A stretch of DNA of 42,415 nt from a virus: the IMG/VR virus record IMGVR_UViG_3300025146_000007, positions 1 to 42,415 of that record; one strand, given 5' to 3'. Positions 8,361 to 15,058 of this stretch are shown here, piece after piece. A program made the translations under genes and the position numbers. Each line of letters begins with the position of its first letter. Positions within the stretch are counted from its first letter, which is position 1. The notes below the pieces were generated by a model. It was given only the letters and a program-made list of their open reading frames with translations, made no database searches and was not told the origin of the DNA.

Positions 8361-9260
8361 ATGGCGACAGGTGAAACCACCAGTGGCTCCCTGAGCAATG
8401 CCCTGCCCACCATCTACGCGGACGCTCGCCGGATTCGTGAGCAGAAGAGCGGCACTTGGGAGCGCACTACCACAGTCAAGCGCCAGCCGGAAGGCACTGG
8501 CGATGAGTTCAACTGGTACACGCTGAACCAGATCGACGCCGAGAACATCACAGAGACCCAGACAAACAGCAACTTCCAGCAGTTCTCCGGCTCGGTCCAG
8601 TCCACGGAACCGCAGATGACCCAGGTGATCATCAAGGTCACGGACAAGACCTATCGCAAGGTCTCCAAGAACGTGACCTCCCTGATGGGGCCTGCGGCCG
8701 GTAACGCGATGGAGCGCAAGAAGAACAAGGACTACCTGGCCACGTTCACCACTTTCGCGACCACCAACTCTCCTGGGACGGGTCAGCCGATGGCCTCCGG
8801 CTACATCTCGGCGGCCGTGGCCAACGCCCGGTCGAACACCACGGAACCGGCCATGACCCCGGTCTCCACGGTGTTGCACGGCTTCCAAATCTTTGACCTG
8901 CAAGTGGAACAGGTCACGGCCATCGGCACCTACGCCATCCCGGCCGGTATGACCGAGCAGGTCTTCCGCAACGGCTTCCAGGGGCAGGTGTCAGGCTCGA
9001 TGGTGTTCGAGGACGGCAACATCGCCGTGGACTCGACCCCGGACGCCAACGGCGCCACCCACGCCCGTGAAGGCGTGTACTCAGTCATGGGCATGTCCCT
9101 CAAGCGAGAGACCGACCGCGACATCTACTTCGGTGGTGGCGCGGACGTGATCTCCCTGACCGACGAGTTCGCCTTCGCGGAGAACAAGTCCGGTACGTCC
9201 GGGACTACGCAGGTCTTCTGCTACCGGCATCTCAGCGATGCCACGTCGCCGACCAGCTAG
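8361..9260 (+). CDS. Major capsid protein
   Basis: The 299-residue protein follows the scaffold gene by 11 nt, with GGAG at 8351. Its N-terminal part (SLSNALPTIYADARRIREQ) and the absence of any enzyme motif fit phage major capsid proteins. The sequence is a balanced alpha/beta mix with a Glu/Asn/Gln-rich region at about residues 50-70 (ENITETQTNSNFQQFSG), and is probably an HK97-like fold. Composition is moderate, without long low-complexity runs. Position, size and strong ribosome binding site support the call; the fold is inferred. It presumably assembles on the scaffold encoded upstream into the procapsid filled by the terminase. Confidence 0.82.
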   Translation: MATGETTSGSLSNALPTIYADARRIREQKSGTWERTTTVKRQPEGTGDEFNWYTLNQIDAENITETQTNSNFQQFSGSVQSTEPQMTQVIIKVTDKTYRKVSKNVTSLMGPAAGNAMERKKNKDYLATFTTFATTNSPGTGQPMASGYISAAVANARSNTTEPAMTPVSTVLHGFQIFDLQVEQVTAIGTYAIPAGMTEQVFRNGFQGQVSGSMVFEDGNIAVDSTPDANGATHAREGVYSVMGMSLKRETDRDIYFGGGADVISLTDEFAFAENKSGTSGTTQVFCYRHLSDATSPTS

Positions 9261-9268
9261 TTCCTAGT

Positions 9269-9285
9269 TTGGGGAGGACCCCCAA
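9269..9285 (+). promoter_or_regulatory. Hairpin before the first decoration gene
   Basis: TTGGGG at 9269-9274 pairs with CCCCAA at 9280-9285 around a 5-nt loop. The AAGGAG ribosome binding site begins inside the right arm (9284-9289), so folding and ribosome loading may compete. No U-tract follows, so it is not a terminator. Confidence 0.55.
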
Positions 9286-9295
9286 GGAGTAAGAA

Positions 9296-10102
9296 ATGCC
9301 CAACATTCAATCTGCCTACGGGCGTCTGGCCATCTTCGAGGACTTCGCCGGCTACCAGGCCTCGGCCACCATTTCGGACGCCACGGGCGGCACGCTTTAC
9401 AACGACCTCACCCTGATCGCGATCAGCGGCGACGTGGCCTGGGTCAACGTTGTCGATGAGAGTGGGGGGGTGGGCTCGTTCTCAGGCGCGGCCGGTGCTG
9501 GTGATGGTATCGCCATCACGACCGGCATGGTGTTCCAGCCATCGACCAACGGTCCGATTGCTATGGAGGCGCGGTTCAAGAAGGGTTCCGCGACCGACCT
9601 CCAGATTTTCGTCGGGTGGCAGGAAACCGTGTCCCTCTCGGAGACGGTTAACCCGTTCACACTTTCGGGCACGACCCTGACCTCGAACAACGGCGGAAAC
9701 GTGGTCGGCTTCTACGCCGACTCTACGGCCACTACCGACGACTTCAGGTTCCATTCATCGCTCGACGGTACGGAATCGACCACGGCGGCGCTCAAGTACG
9801 CCCTCGGCGGCGCGACCACCCTGGGCGACCTCGGTGTCAGGTGTAACGCCACGTTGACCGCGGACTCGTACTACATCGCCAGGCTTGAGATCGACCCGGA
9901 CGGCGCTGCCAGGGGCTACTTCGGGCACACGTCGATGGCCAACAAAGAGGGTCTGACCCTCATCGCGCACATGAAGGCCGGCACGCTCGACCAGACGGCG
10001 CTGTACTACCCGCTCCTGCTCATGGTGGACGCCTCGACCGGCGACACCCTGGACGAAGTAGACTACTTCGCCGCGAAGGGCAACCGCGACTGGGCCGCGT
10101 AG
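9296..10102 (+). CDS. Probable head decoration protein
   Basis: The 268-residue protein follows the capsid gene and has AAGGAG at 9284-9289. It is rich in Thr, Gly, Asp and Ala with alternating hydrophobic residues, consistent with an all-beta jelly-roll (concanavalin-like) fold. Segments such as NGPIAMEARFKKG, FYADSTATTDDFRF and YIARLEIDPDG are typical of phage surface beta-sandwich proteins. It likely coats the capsid. A tail fibre role is possible but less likely given its position. Confidence 0.65.
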   Translation: MPNIQSAYGRLAIFEDFAGYQASATISDATGGTLYNDLTLIAISGDVAWVNVVDESGGVGSFSGAAGAGDGIAITTGMVFQPSTNGPIAMEARFKKGSATDLQIFVGWQETVSLSETVNPFTLSGTTLTSNNGGNVVGFYADSTATTDDFRFHSSLDGTESTTAALKYALGGATTLGDLGVRCNATLTADSYYIARLEIDPDGAARGYFGHTSMANKEGLTLIAHMKAGTLDQTALYYPLLLMVDASTGDTLDEVDYFAAKGNRDWAA

Positions 10103-10105
10103 TAG

Positions 10106-10159
10106 GGAAAGGGGGCTCCCCGCCCCCTCTTTCCTTTCAAGTCCCCGCCTAATCGGGGA
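10106..10159 (+). promoter_or_regulatory. Tandem hairpins before the second decoration gene
   Basis: The first hairpin (10106-10134) pairs GGAAAGGGGG with CCCCCTCTTTCC, leaving one bulged base, and is followed by only three T residues, so it is at best a partial terminator. The second (TCCCCG at 10142-10147 with CGGGGA at 10154-10159, 6-nt loop) ends in the AAGGAG ribosome binding site for the gene at 10171. The second repeats the arrangement seen at 9269. Together they fill the gap between the two genes. Confidence 0.6.
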
Positions 10160-10170
10160 AGGAGAGACAA

Positions 10171-10977
10171 ATGGCACGCAGAGGATTCACATGGAGCAGG
10201 TCGGTCGCGTCCGGCGCCAACGTCACGGGCGTCTTGCAGCTACGCGCTGAGGACCAGTCCGCCGGCCAGCTCATTTCAGGGGTAGCGCCCTACATCTTCG
10301 ATGAGAACGGGCGCATCAGCACCAGCTCCCACGCTGGCGCGGCGATTACGATCCCCGACTCCTACACCCTTGGAGAAATGTGGGAGCTTCGCTGGACGTT
10401 CGCCGAGACTGGCAACTCGACTCGCCGTGGCATCTTCCTAGAAGTGCGCCAGGGTGTAGCCAACTCGGCCACCCTCTCGGGCATGGAGGTCACGGCCCGC
10501 CAGTCGGCCGCGGTTGCGATAGGCACGCTCGAAGGCATCAATGGGCGAGCCAACATTGCTTCCACTTCTACGGGCAACATCTCCGCTGCCTTTGGTGTGA
10601 CGGGCGAGATCAACATCAACAGCTCGGCCTACACGGGCACGATCACCTATCAGGCCGGTGTCCGTTCTAAGGTTCAGGTGGAAGACGGCTCGACACTGAC
10701 AGCGGGAAACCCCGTCACTCCAGCTGGCTCTTACCTGTTCTTTGGTCAGCAAGAAGGCGTGTCTGGGCCGGTCGTCAAGATGGCGGCCGTCCTCGGGGCT
10801 TCCGCTACCAATCAATCGTCAGAGTCCTTCGACACCATCATCGACTCAAGGGGCGTGCTGACCACGGTATCCAATACCGACCAGTCCTTGCTCTGGAAGT
10901 TTCTCAACAGCTCCGGCACGGCGATCTACATGCGTTATGACCAGTCGGTCGGTGGGCTGGTTTTTGCGACGAGCTGA
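10171..10977 (+). CDS. Structural beta-rich protein, probable second decoration or fibre protein
   Basis: The 268-residue protein has AAGGAGAG ten bases before the ATG. It is rich in Ser, Thr, Gly and Ala with strand-like alternation throughout (for example ITYQAGVRSKVQVEDG and VVKMAAVLGASATN) and a conserved-looking opening that reads DENGRISTSSHAG. The pattern resembles the beta-rich surface proteins found next to capsid genes in many environmental phages. No enzyme motif was seen. It is probably expressed together with the capsid and the gene at 9296. Confidence 0.6.
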   Translation: MARRGFTWSRSVASGANVTGVLQLRAEDQSAGQLISGVAPYIFDENGRISTSSHAGAAITIPDSYTLGEMWELRWTFAETGNSTRRGIFLEVRQGVANSATLSGMEVTARQSAAVAIGTLEGINGRANIASTSTGNISAAFGVTGEININSSAYTGTITYQAGVRSKVQVEDGSTLTAGNPVTPAGSYLFFGQQEGVSGPVVKMAAVLGASATNQSSESFDTIIDSRGVLTTVSNTDQSLLWKFLNSSGTAIYMRYDQSVGGLVFATS

Positions 10978-10980
10978 ACG

Positions 10981-11682
10981 ATGAAGGCAACCCTGTACGT
11001 CTTCGCCTATGCGGGTCTCAACGGCAGGACACACCTCTGTGTCTCCGAAGAGGCCCGCACTTGGCCCGAACTCGTGCATGGGATAGCCCAGGACGATGCA
11101 CTGATCGACCGCGCCCGTAGCAACGCGGCAACTCACTTCTGGCTCGACAGGGATGCGGGTGACGTAATGCTCATGGTGGACCACGACATGCAGTGGGAGA
11201 AAGGCGACCTTCGCTACATCGCGGAGAAGGCGGCTGAGACTCACGGCATTGTTGCCGGCCTCTATCCCAAGCGCGGGTTCAGTGCCGGTCACACCTTTCA
11301 CATGGCGGAACCCTGCCGTTTTCTCGTGGGCGAAGACCGCCTCATACCGGCGACGTTCGTACCGACAGGCTTCATCGCCATCCACAGGGACGTAGTGAAC
11401 GAGATCGTCAAGCAGGTGCCGTTAGTAATCCAGAACTTCTACCCAGTGTTCACACCGTTGGTCGTAGAGACGGACCGGGGATGGGAGCACCTGTCGGAAG
11501 ACTGGGCTTTCTGCTACCGGGCCAAAGGGTTGCCGATCCACATCGCGGCCAAGCCGAAATTGCGGCACGGCGGCTCCTACGACTTCAGGATGATCGATTC
11601 CTTGACGGAACCGCCGAGCGACAAGGACTTGAGGGTAGAGATCACCCACAACTCGGCCAGAGTGCTCCAGGTGGTTGCATGA
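10981..11682 (+). CDS. GT-A fold glycosyltransferase
   Basis: The 233-residue protein has the DxD-type motif in VMLMVDHDMQW (about residues 60-70), which in GT-A glycosyltransferases binds the metal and the nucleotide sugar. Further family-like segments are PTGFIAIHRDVV, an acidic SEDWAFCYRAKG where the catalytic base is expected, and PKLRHGG near the C terminus. It likely transfers a sugar from a nucleotide donor onto a protein or a cell-surface glycan. Its location among decoration genes suggests that the acceptor is a virion protein, which is inference. It starts 3 nt after the previous stop and ends in an ATGA overlap with the next gene. Confidence 0.75.
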   Translation: MKATLYVFAYAGLNGRTHLCVSEEARTWPELVHGIAQDDALIDRARSNAATHFWLDRDAGDVMLMVDHDMQWEKGDLRYIAEKAAETHGIVAGLYPKRGFSAGHTFHMAEPCRFLVGEDRLIPATFVPTGFIAIHRDVVNEIVKQVPLVIQNFYPVFTPLVVETDRGWEHLSEDWAFCYRAKGLPIHIAAKPKLRHGGSYDFRMIDSLTEPPSDKDLRVEITHNSARVLQVVA

Positions 11683-11906
11683 ACATCTACGAAATGTTTG
11701 GACGGCAGGCCGAGCAAATGCAGGAGCTTCGTGGCTTCTTCGCCTCGACCATGCAGCTCCTACAACAGGTCAGAAACGGTGAAGTCATACCCTCCCAGAT
11801 TGTGCTCAACCAGACGGGCTGGGAGGTAGAGGACCAACCAAAACAGGAGGAAAGCGATGGCGACAAAGCCAAAGAAGCAGCCGGCAGCAACGGCGTCCAC
11901 GCCTGA
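11679..11906 (+). CDS. Small hypothetical protein (75 aa)
   Basis: ATG at 11679 overlaps the glycosyltransferase stop. The product has a helical N-terminal half (FGRQAEQMQELRGFFASTMQ) that may be a short coiled coil, and an acidic, Gln/Glu/Lys-rich tail. The last 50 bases overlap the next gene in a different frame. No family was recognised. Tight coupling to the neighbours indicates that it is translated as part of the head operon. Confidence 0.7.
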   Translation: MNIYEMFGRQAEQMQELRGFFASTMQLLQQVRNGEVIPSQIVLNQTGWEVEDQPKQEESDGDKAKEAAGSNGVHA

Positions 11907-12036
11907 GCGCGTGCGCGTCGTCTGCGTCCAGGACACGCGGGTCAAGGGAGTGCATTTCACCCTTGGCGATGAGTTCAACACCAGTCCTGAGGACGCCGAA
12001 GCGCTGGTGGAATCCGGAGCATTCAGGAAGGTCTGA
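11857..12036 (+). CDS. Small head-associated protein (59 aa)
   Basis: ATG 11857 is preceded by a perfect AGGAGG at 11845-11850. After a basic Lys/Ala/Pro N terminus the product reads RVRVVCVQDTRVKGVHF, then GDEFNTSPEDAEALVESGAF. This strand-turn-helix pattern is seen in many short phage proteins coded near head genes, where a beta-barrel-like domain ends in a helix carrying an EALVxxGA motif. The function is unknown. The stop shares an A with the next ATG (TGATG). Confidence 0.75.
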   Translation: MATKPKKQPAATASTPERVRVVCVQDTRVKGVHFTLGDEFNTSPEDAEALVESGAFRKV

Positions 12037-12155
12037 TGCTGGCAAGACTCTATCGACGCTTGTTTGTCTGCCGGAGGGTCGGGCACTCGCCTGCTCTCAG
12101 GCTGGGCGACTACTGCGTCCGCTGCGGAGGCTATCTCTACGGGAGAAGGCGATGA
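12036..12155 (+). CDS. Tiny zinc-binding protein (39 aa)
   Basis: The start overlaps the previous stop as TGATG. The basic 39-residue peptide has FVCRRVGHSP followed by LGDYCVRCGGYLYG, that is one Cys and one His, then a CxxC pair, a likely zinc knuckle like that of short prophage proteins (DUF1660-type). Ten of its residues are Arg, so nucleic-acid contact is possible. Confidence 0.65.
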   Translation: MLARLYRRLFVCRRVGHSPALRLGDYCVRCGGYLYGRRR

Positions 12156-12343
12156 GAATCCGCGCCGAAGGAATCGAAGAGGGCCAAGTAATCGGTGCGG
12201 CCGTTCTGGGATCGGCGCAGCTCACGGGCAATTCGAAGATACAGCCGCCACCATTCAGGGCCATAGAAACGGCGCATCATCGTGAGCCATCGCTGGCGGT
12301 AGCGGCGCCGAAGAATACCGTAGTCCGGCTTGGAGGGTTCCAT
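12137..12343 (-). CDS. Possible antisense, leaderless small protein (68 aa)
   Basis: Read on the minus strand, this frame encodes a basic, aromatic, helical protein with segments such as RRFYGPEWWRLYLRIARELR and YLALFDSFGAD. It has no Shine-Dalgarno sequence. An extended -10 element (TGT then TAAGAT) ends 8 nt before the ATG, so a transcript would begin almost at the start codon. All flanking genes are on the + strand. It competes with the frame at 12152-12358. Confidence 0.4.
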   Translation of the reverse strand: MEPSKPDYGILRRRYRQRWLTMMRRFYGPEWWRLYLRIARELRRSQNGRTDYLALFDSFGADSHRLLP

Positions 12344-12358
12344 CGATGCGAATCTTAA
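12152..12358 (+). CDS. Hypothetical protein, strand uncertain (68 aa)
   Basis: This frame starts at ATG 12152 with an ATGA overlap and GGGAGAAGG just upstream, which fits the operon. The protein (opening MRIRAEGIEEGQVIGAAVLG) has no recognisable domain. An equally long frame on the other strand (12137-12343) has the amino-acid make-up of a folded protein and its own extended -10 sequence. One of the two may be a shadow; I cannot decide from this sequence alone. Confidence 0.4.
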   Translation: MRIRAEGIEEGQVIGAAVLGSAQLTGNSKIQPPPFRAIETAHHREPSLAVAAPKNTVVRLGGFHRCES

Positions 12359-12438
12359 CAGACAAGTGCCAGCGCTGTGGGGAAGTAATCGACCAGGCGA
12401 AGTGGGATCGGCTGAAGGCAGAGGTGGCTAGTGGTTGA
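12346..12438 (+). CDS. Tiny CxxC peptide (30 aa)
   Basis: ATG 12346 is preceded by GGAGGG at 12332-12337. The 30-residue product MRILTDKCQRCG followed by an amphipathic helix (DQAKWDRLKAEV) carries a single CxxC pair. It could bind zinc as a dimer or be a remnant of a longer zinc-ribbon protein. It overlaps the start of the next gene by 8 nt. Confidence 0.5.
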   Translation: MRILTDKCQRCGEVIDQAKWDRLKAEVASG

Positions 12439-12895
12439 AACCTGGTCGCACATCCTCTCGCCCGATGAACCGACCTGGGGGATGAAGGTCGAGGAGACCC
12501 CTGGCGGGTTCGTGACCACGATCAGGGTGAGGCGCGGCGATGCCTTGATTTGGGCGAGCATCAACCACGGCCGGGACGACGAATACGCGGGCAAGATTCC
12601 GCCCTTGTTCGTGCCCAGCGTCGAGGGTGAAAACCCCGTGGGTTTAATGCTGCAAATGTCGGAAGACCACCGCCATGACCTGCGCTGGTACAGGCGGGCA
12701 TTGGAGATGAAAGAGGGCAGCACCCTCATCCAGGACGCGATCAGGTACGACGAAGAGGCCCTCGCAGCGATCAGGAATGCCAGCGTCTTTGGGCCTCACC
12801 TAACCAAGCAGAGAAACGGCTACTCGCGCCAGACGACACACCGAGATTGGTTTGACGAACGGGCACGCCGCACAGGAAAGAGGAGTTTCCCATGA
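12431..12895 (+). CDS. Hypothetical protein (154 aa)
   Basis: The GTG start at 12431 overlaps the previous tiny gene. The product has a beta-rich first half (ETPGGFVTTIRVRRGDALIW) and a helical, charged second half rich in Arg, Asp and His. I recognise no family. It ends with an ATGA overlap into the next gene, whose AGGAAAGAGGAG ribosome binding site lies inside its last codons. Confidence 0.7.
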   Translation: MVETWSHILSPDEPTWGMKVEETPGGFVTTIRVRRGDALIWASINHGRDDEYAGKIPPLFVPSVEGENPVGLMLQMSEDHRHDLRWYRRALEMKEGSTLIQDAIRYDEEALAAIRNASVFGPHLTKQRNGYSRQTTHRDWFDERARRTGKRSFP

Positions 12896-13437
12896 CATCA
12901 GCACCTACAGACCAGCGTTGGATCGAGCGGGTAGAGGCGGCCCGCGACCTCAGGACCCAGCTCGGCAACCTGGACAAGGACGAGGAGCAGGAGATTCAGT
13001 TCACCGAATGGTCACCGGGCCGGAAGCTGGTGACGATCTGGTCGATGGAGTCGGGGGAGGAAGTCACACTGCCGCGCTATCAGGCGCAGGCGGCGGTCAA
13101 TTCCTTCATGTGGACCGCTGACAAGAGCAAGGCCCCCAAGCGGCGGGTGAACAACGTCAAGTGCTTCCTGCACCCGGAGAGTCCGGAGAGGGCGGTGCTG
13201 AATGAGCTCGGCGTCACGCGCACCTGTTCGGCCGCCCACCTCGCTAACAACGGCTCCAAGCGCACCCATGCCGAGAACCGGCACAAGGCCGAATGGCGGC
13301 AATTGCAAGAACACCTGAACGAGCAGCGCGAGGCTGAATATCGGCAGCTCCAGACCCAACAGACCGAGGCCATGCTGGCCCTGGCCGGGAAGTCTGCCGA
13401 GGCGCCGAGGCGGGGCCGGCCACCGAAGGAGGAGTAA
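12892..13437 (+). CDS. Hypothetical protein with Cys/His cluster and AT-hook-like tail (181 aa)
   Basis: The product opens with a charged helix. Residues about 84-130 hold VKCFLHPES, then TRTCSAAHLANNG and KRTHAENRHKAEW, a spacing of Cys and His that could hold zinc. A coiled coil (QLQEHLNEQREAEYRQLQTQ) follows, and the C terminus is RRGRPPKEE, which contains the RGRPP core of AT-hook minor-groove binders. A DNA-contacting internal head protein is possible. The start is supported by AAGAGGAG and an ATGA overlap. Confidence 0.7.
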   Translation: MTSAPTDQRWIERVEAARDLRTQLGNLDKDEEQEIQFTEWSPGRKLVTIWSMESGEEVTLPRYQAQAAVNSFMWTADKSKAPKRRVNNVKCFLHPESPERAVLNELGVTRTCSAAHLANNGSKRTHAENRHKAEWRQLQEHLNEQREAEYRQLQTQQTEAMLALAGKSAEAPRRGRPPKEE

Positions 13438-13440
13438 GCA

Positions 13441-13824
13441 GTGGCAAGCATTAAGGCTATGCCGGGTGTCCAGACAATCTATGCCCTGACCGCGACCACG
13501 GCCACTCACTCCATCAACTTCACGAACGCGGCCAACTACAAAGGGATCATCCTGATCGTCGAGTCCACGGCCGAGACCGATACGGCCGTGGTCACGCCCG
13601 CGATTGAGGTGCCGGACGGCAACGGTGGATGGGAAGCGATCTGGACGGCCGCGGTGGCTATTTCCAGCGTGGCGACTACTGACTACCTGATCTACCCAGG
13701 GGCTACGGACGGCAACTTTACCGAGGTGGACGGCAGCATTATGCCCCGCGTGGGGCGTTTCACCTTTACCCACGCGGACGCCGACAGCCTGACCTACACC
13801 GTTACCTGCCAATGGCTGAAGTGA
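13441..13824 (+). CDS. Small beta-rich virion protein (127 aa)
   Basis: The start is GTG 13441 after GGAGGAG. The sequence is Thr/Ala-rich with regular strand-like alternation (YALTATTATHSINFTN, GIILIVESTAETDTAVV, LTYTVTCQWLK). It resembles short phage minor head or tail proteins made of a single beta-sandwich. No catalytic residues were recognised. It lies in the head-to-tail part of the structural operon. Confidence 0.65.
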   Translation: MASIKAMPGVQTIYALTATTATHSINFTNAANYKGIILIVESTAETDTAVVTPAIEVPDGNGGWEAIWTAAVAISSVATTDYLIYPGATDGNFTEVDGSIMPRVGRFTFTHADADSLTYTVTCQWLK

Positions 13825-13844
13825 GGAGAAAGGAAAGGTAACCA

Positions 13845-13967
13845 ATGCCTAAGAAGAAGGCTGCAAAGCCTACAAAGATGCCCATGAAGAAGGACATGCA
13901 CAAGATGCCCGGTGGGCACATGATGAAGGATTCCGAGATGAAGAAGGCGCACAAGAAAGGATACTGA
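13845..13967 (+). CDS. Lys/Met-rich basic peptide (40 aa)
   Basis: ATG 13845 follows AGGAAAGG. The 40-residue product is almost entirely Lys, Met, Ala, Pro, His and Gly (opening MPKKKAAKPTKMPMKKDMHK). Such a strongly basic, Met-rich peptide could bind packaged DNA or polyanions. It shares an A with the next start (TGATG). Confidence 0.65.
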   Translation: MPKKKAAKPTKMPMKKDMHKMPGGHMMKDSEMKKAHKKGY

Positions 13968-14107
13968 TGCCCTTCAAGAGCAAGGCCCAGAGGCGCTGGG
14001 GTCACACACCTTCGGGGCGGAAGGCGCTTGGCGGCGCCAGGAACGTCAAGGAATGGGACAGCGCCTCTAAAGGTAAGAAGCTGCCGGAGAAGGTCAAGAA
14101 AAAGTAG
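13967..14107 (+). CDS. Small basic phage protein of the MPFKSKAQRR type (46 aa)
   Basis: The product opens MPFKSKAQRRWGHT and ends in KVKKK. This opening is a very common one among short, basic proteins of environmental phages and plasmids, whose function is unknown. It carries a helical middle (ARNVKEWDSASKGKK). It is translationally coupled to the gene before it. Confidence 0.7.
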   Translation: MPFKSKAQRRWGHTPSGRKALGGARNVKEWDSASKGKKLPEKVKKK

Positions 14108-14461
14108 ATGCGAAAATCAGTTGTCATTCACGCGGCCGTGGCGAGGGCCAGCTTCCCTCGATTTGACCGGGCCAACATCTTCCTTATGGACCCGGACAAG
14201 CCGAAGGAAGACCCTAACGAAATGCTTGCCCGCACCTTCAAGGGCAAGATGCTCGACCCTCACGCCGTCAATCACAACTGTCCATTCTGCGGCAAGACCA
14301 TGAACTGGGAGCTGTTCACAACCCACGCCGAAGCCTGCTTCCGCAAGTGGCGCAAGGTCGTGAGGGGCTTGAGAGTTCATCAGGTGCCCGAATTCAAGTC
14401 AGTCACGATCCAAGCCGTCCCGGCCGCAGCCGATAGCGCCGTCAAACAGGTAGGTCAATGA
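14108..14461 (+). CDS. C2HC zinc-finger protein (117 aa)
   Basis: The ATG directly follows the previous stop. Residues about 58-80 read CPFCGKTMNWELFTTHAEAC, a CxxC...HxxxC zinc-finger pattern. The N-terminal part has DPDKPKEDPNEMLARTF and the C terminus is Ala/Val-rich. A zinc-stabilised adaptor or nucleic-acid contact is likely; the target is unknown. Confidence 0.7.
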   Translation: MRKSVVIHAAVARASFPRFDRANIFLMDPDKPKEDPNEMLARTFKGKMLDPHAVNHNCPFCGKTMNWELFTTHAEACFRKWRKVVRGLRVHQVPEFKSVTIQAVPAAADSAVKQVGQ

Positions 14462-14571
14462 CAGGTGCAGGTCGGGCAATGAGGAAGCACCGCGAAGTAG
14501 GCGCGTCTCGTGTTCTCCCTTGCGGGCACCGCTTCGTAGCACAGAGAGAGAGGCAAATCAACTGGCAGTAA
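14458..14571 (+). CDS. Tiny hypothetical protein (37 aa)
   Basis: ATG 14458 overlaps the previous stop as ATGA. The basic product (opening MTGAGRAMRKHREVGASRVL) holds a PCGH motif. Its last codons contain the AGAGAGAGG ribosome binding site and the CTG start of the next gene, so its translation may feed into that gene. Confidence 0.5.
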   Translation: MTGAGRAMRKHREVGASRVLPCGHRFVAQRERQINWQ

Positions 14572-15038
14572 CCGCCTTCTGGTTCGTGGCAGCCTTCGAG
14601 AGCGCTTTCGACAAGGAAATTGACTTCCTGGCCGACAACATCGCATCGATCCTGACGACGAATACCTATTCGCCCAACCAGGACACCCACGACTACCACA
14701 ACGACATCACGAACCAGCTTTCGACCGCCAACGGCTACACGGCTGAGAACGGGACCGGCACGGGCGAAATGCTGGGCACCAAGACGCATGACAACACGCT
14801 TAACGTCAGCACCTTCGACGCGGCGAACACGGTATGGACGTCTTCGGGCTCGGGCTTTACGGGTCGCCGGCTGGTGCACTGTGACGTAACACCGGGGGTT
14901 TCGGCTACTGACCCGCTGTTGTGGTGGATAGACTTCGGGCAGGACGAAACCGCGTCCGGCGGCGGGACGTTCACCATCGCCTACAACGCCTCCGGCATTG
15001 CCTCCATCACTCCAGCCGACGCTACTGGGTTCCCATAG
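14562..15038 (+). CDS. Structural beta-rich protein, probable CTG start (158 aa)
   Basis: The product reads LAVTAFWFVAAFESAFDKEI, then Thr/Asn/Gly-rich strands up to ITPADATGFP. The best ribosome binding site (AGAGAGAGG at 14545-14553) sits 8 nt before CTG 14562. The only other in-frame start, TTG 14520, has no Shine-Dalgarno sequence and would lie inside the previous tiny gene. A CTG start is rare but fits best. It is a likely virion protein by position and composition. Confidence 0.65.
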   Translation: MAVTAFWFVAAFESAFDKEIDFLADNIASILTTNTYSPNQDTHDYHNDITNQLSTANGYTAENGTGTGEMLGTKTHDNTLNVSTFDAANTVWTSSGSGFTGRRLVHCDVTPGVSATDPLLWWIDFGQDETASGGGTFTIAYNASGIASITPADATGFP

Positions 15039-15058
15039 GCGATGGCGGGCCAACTTAG

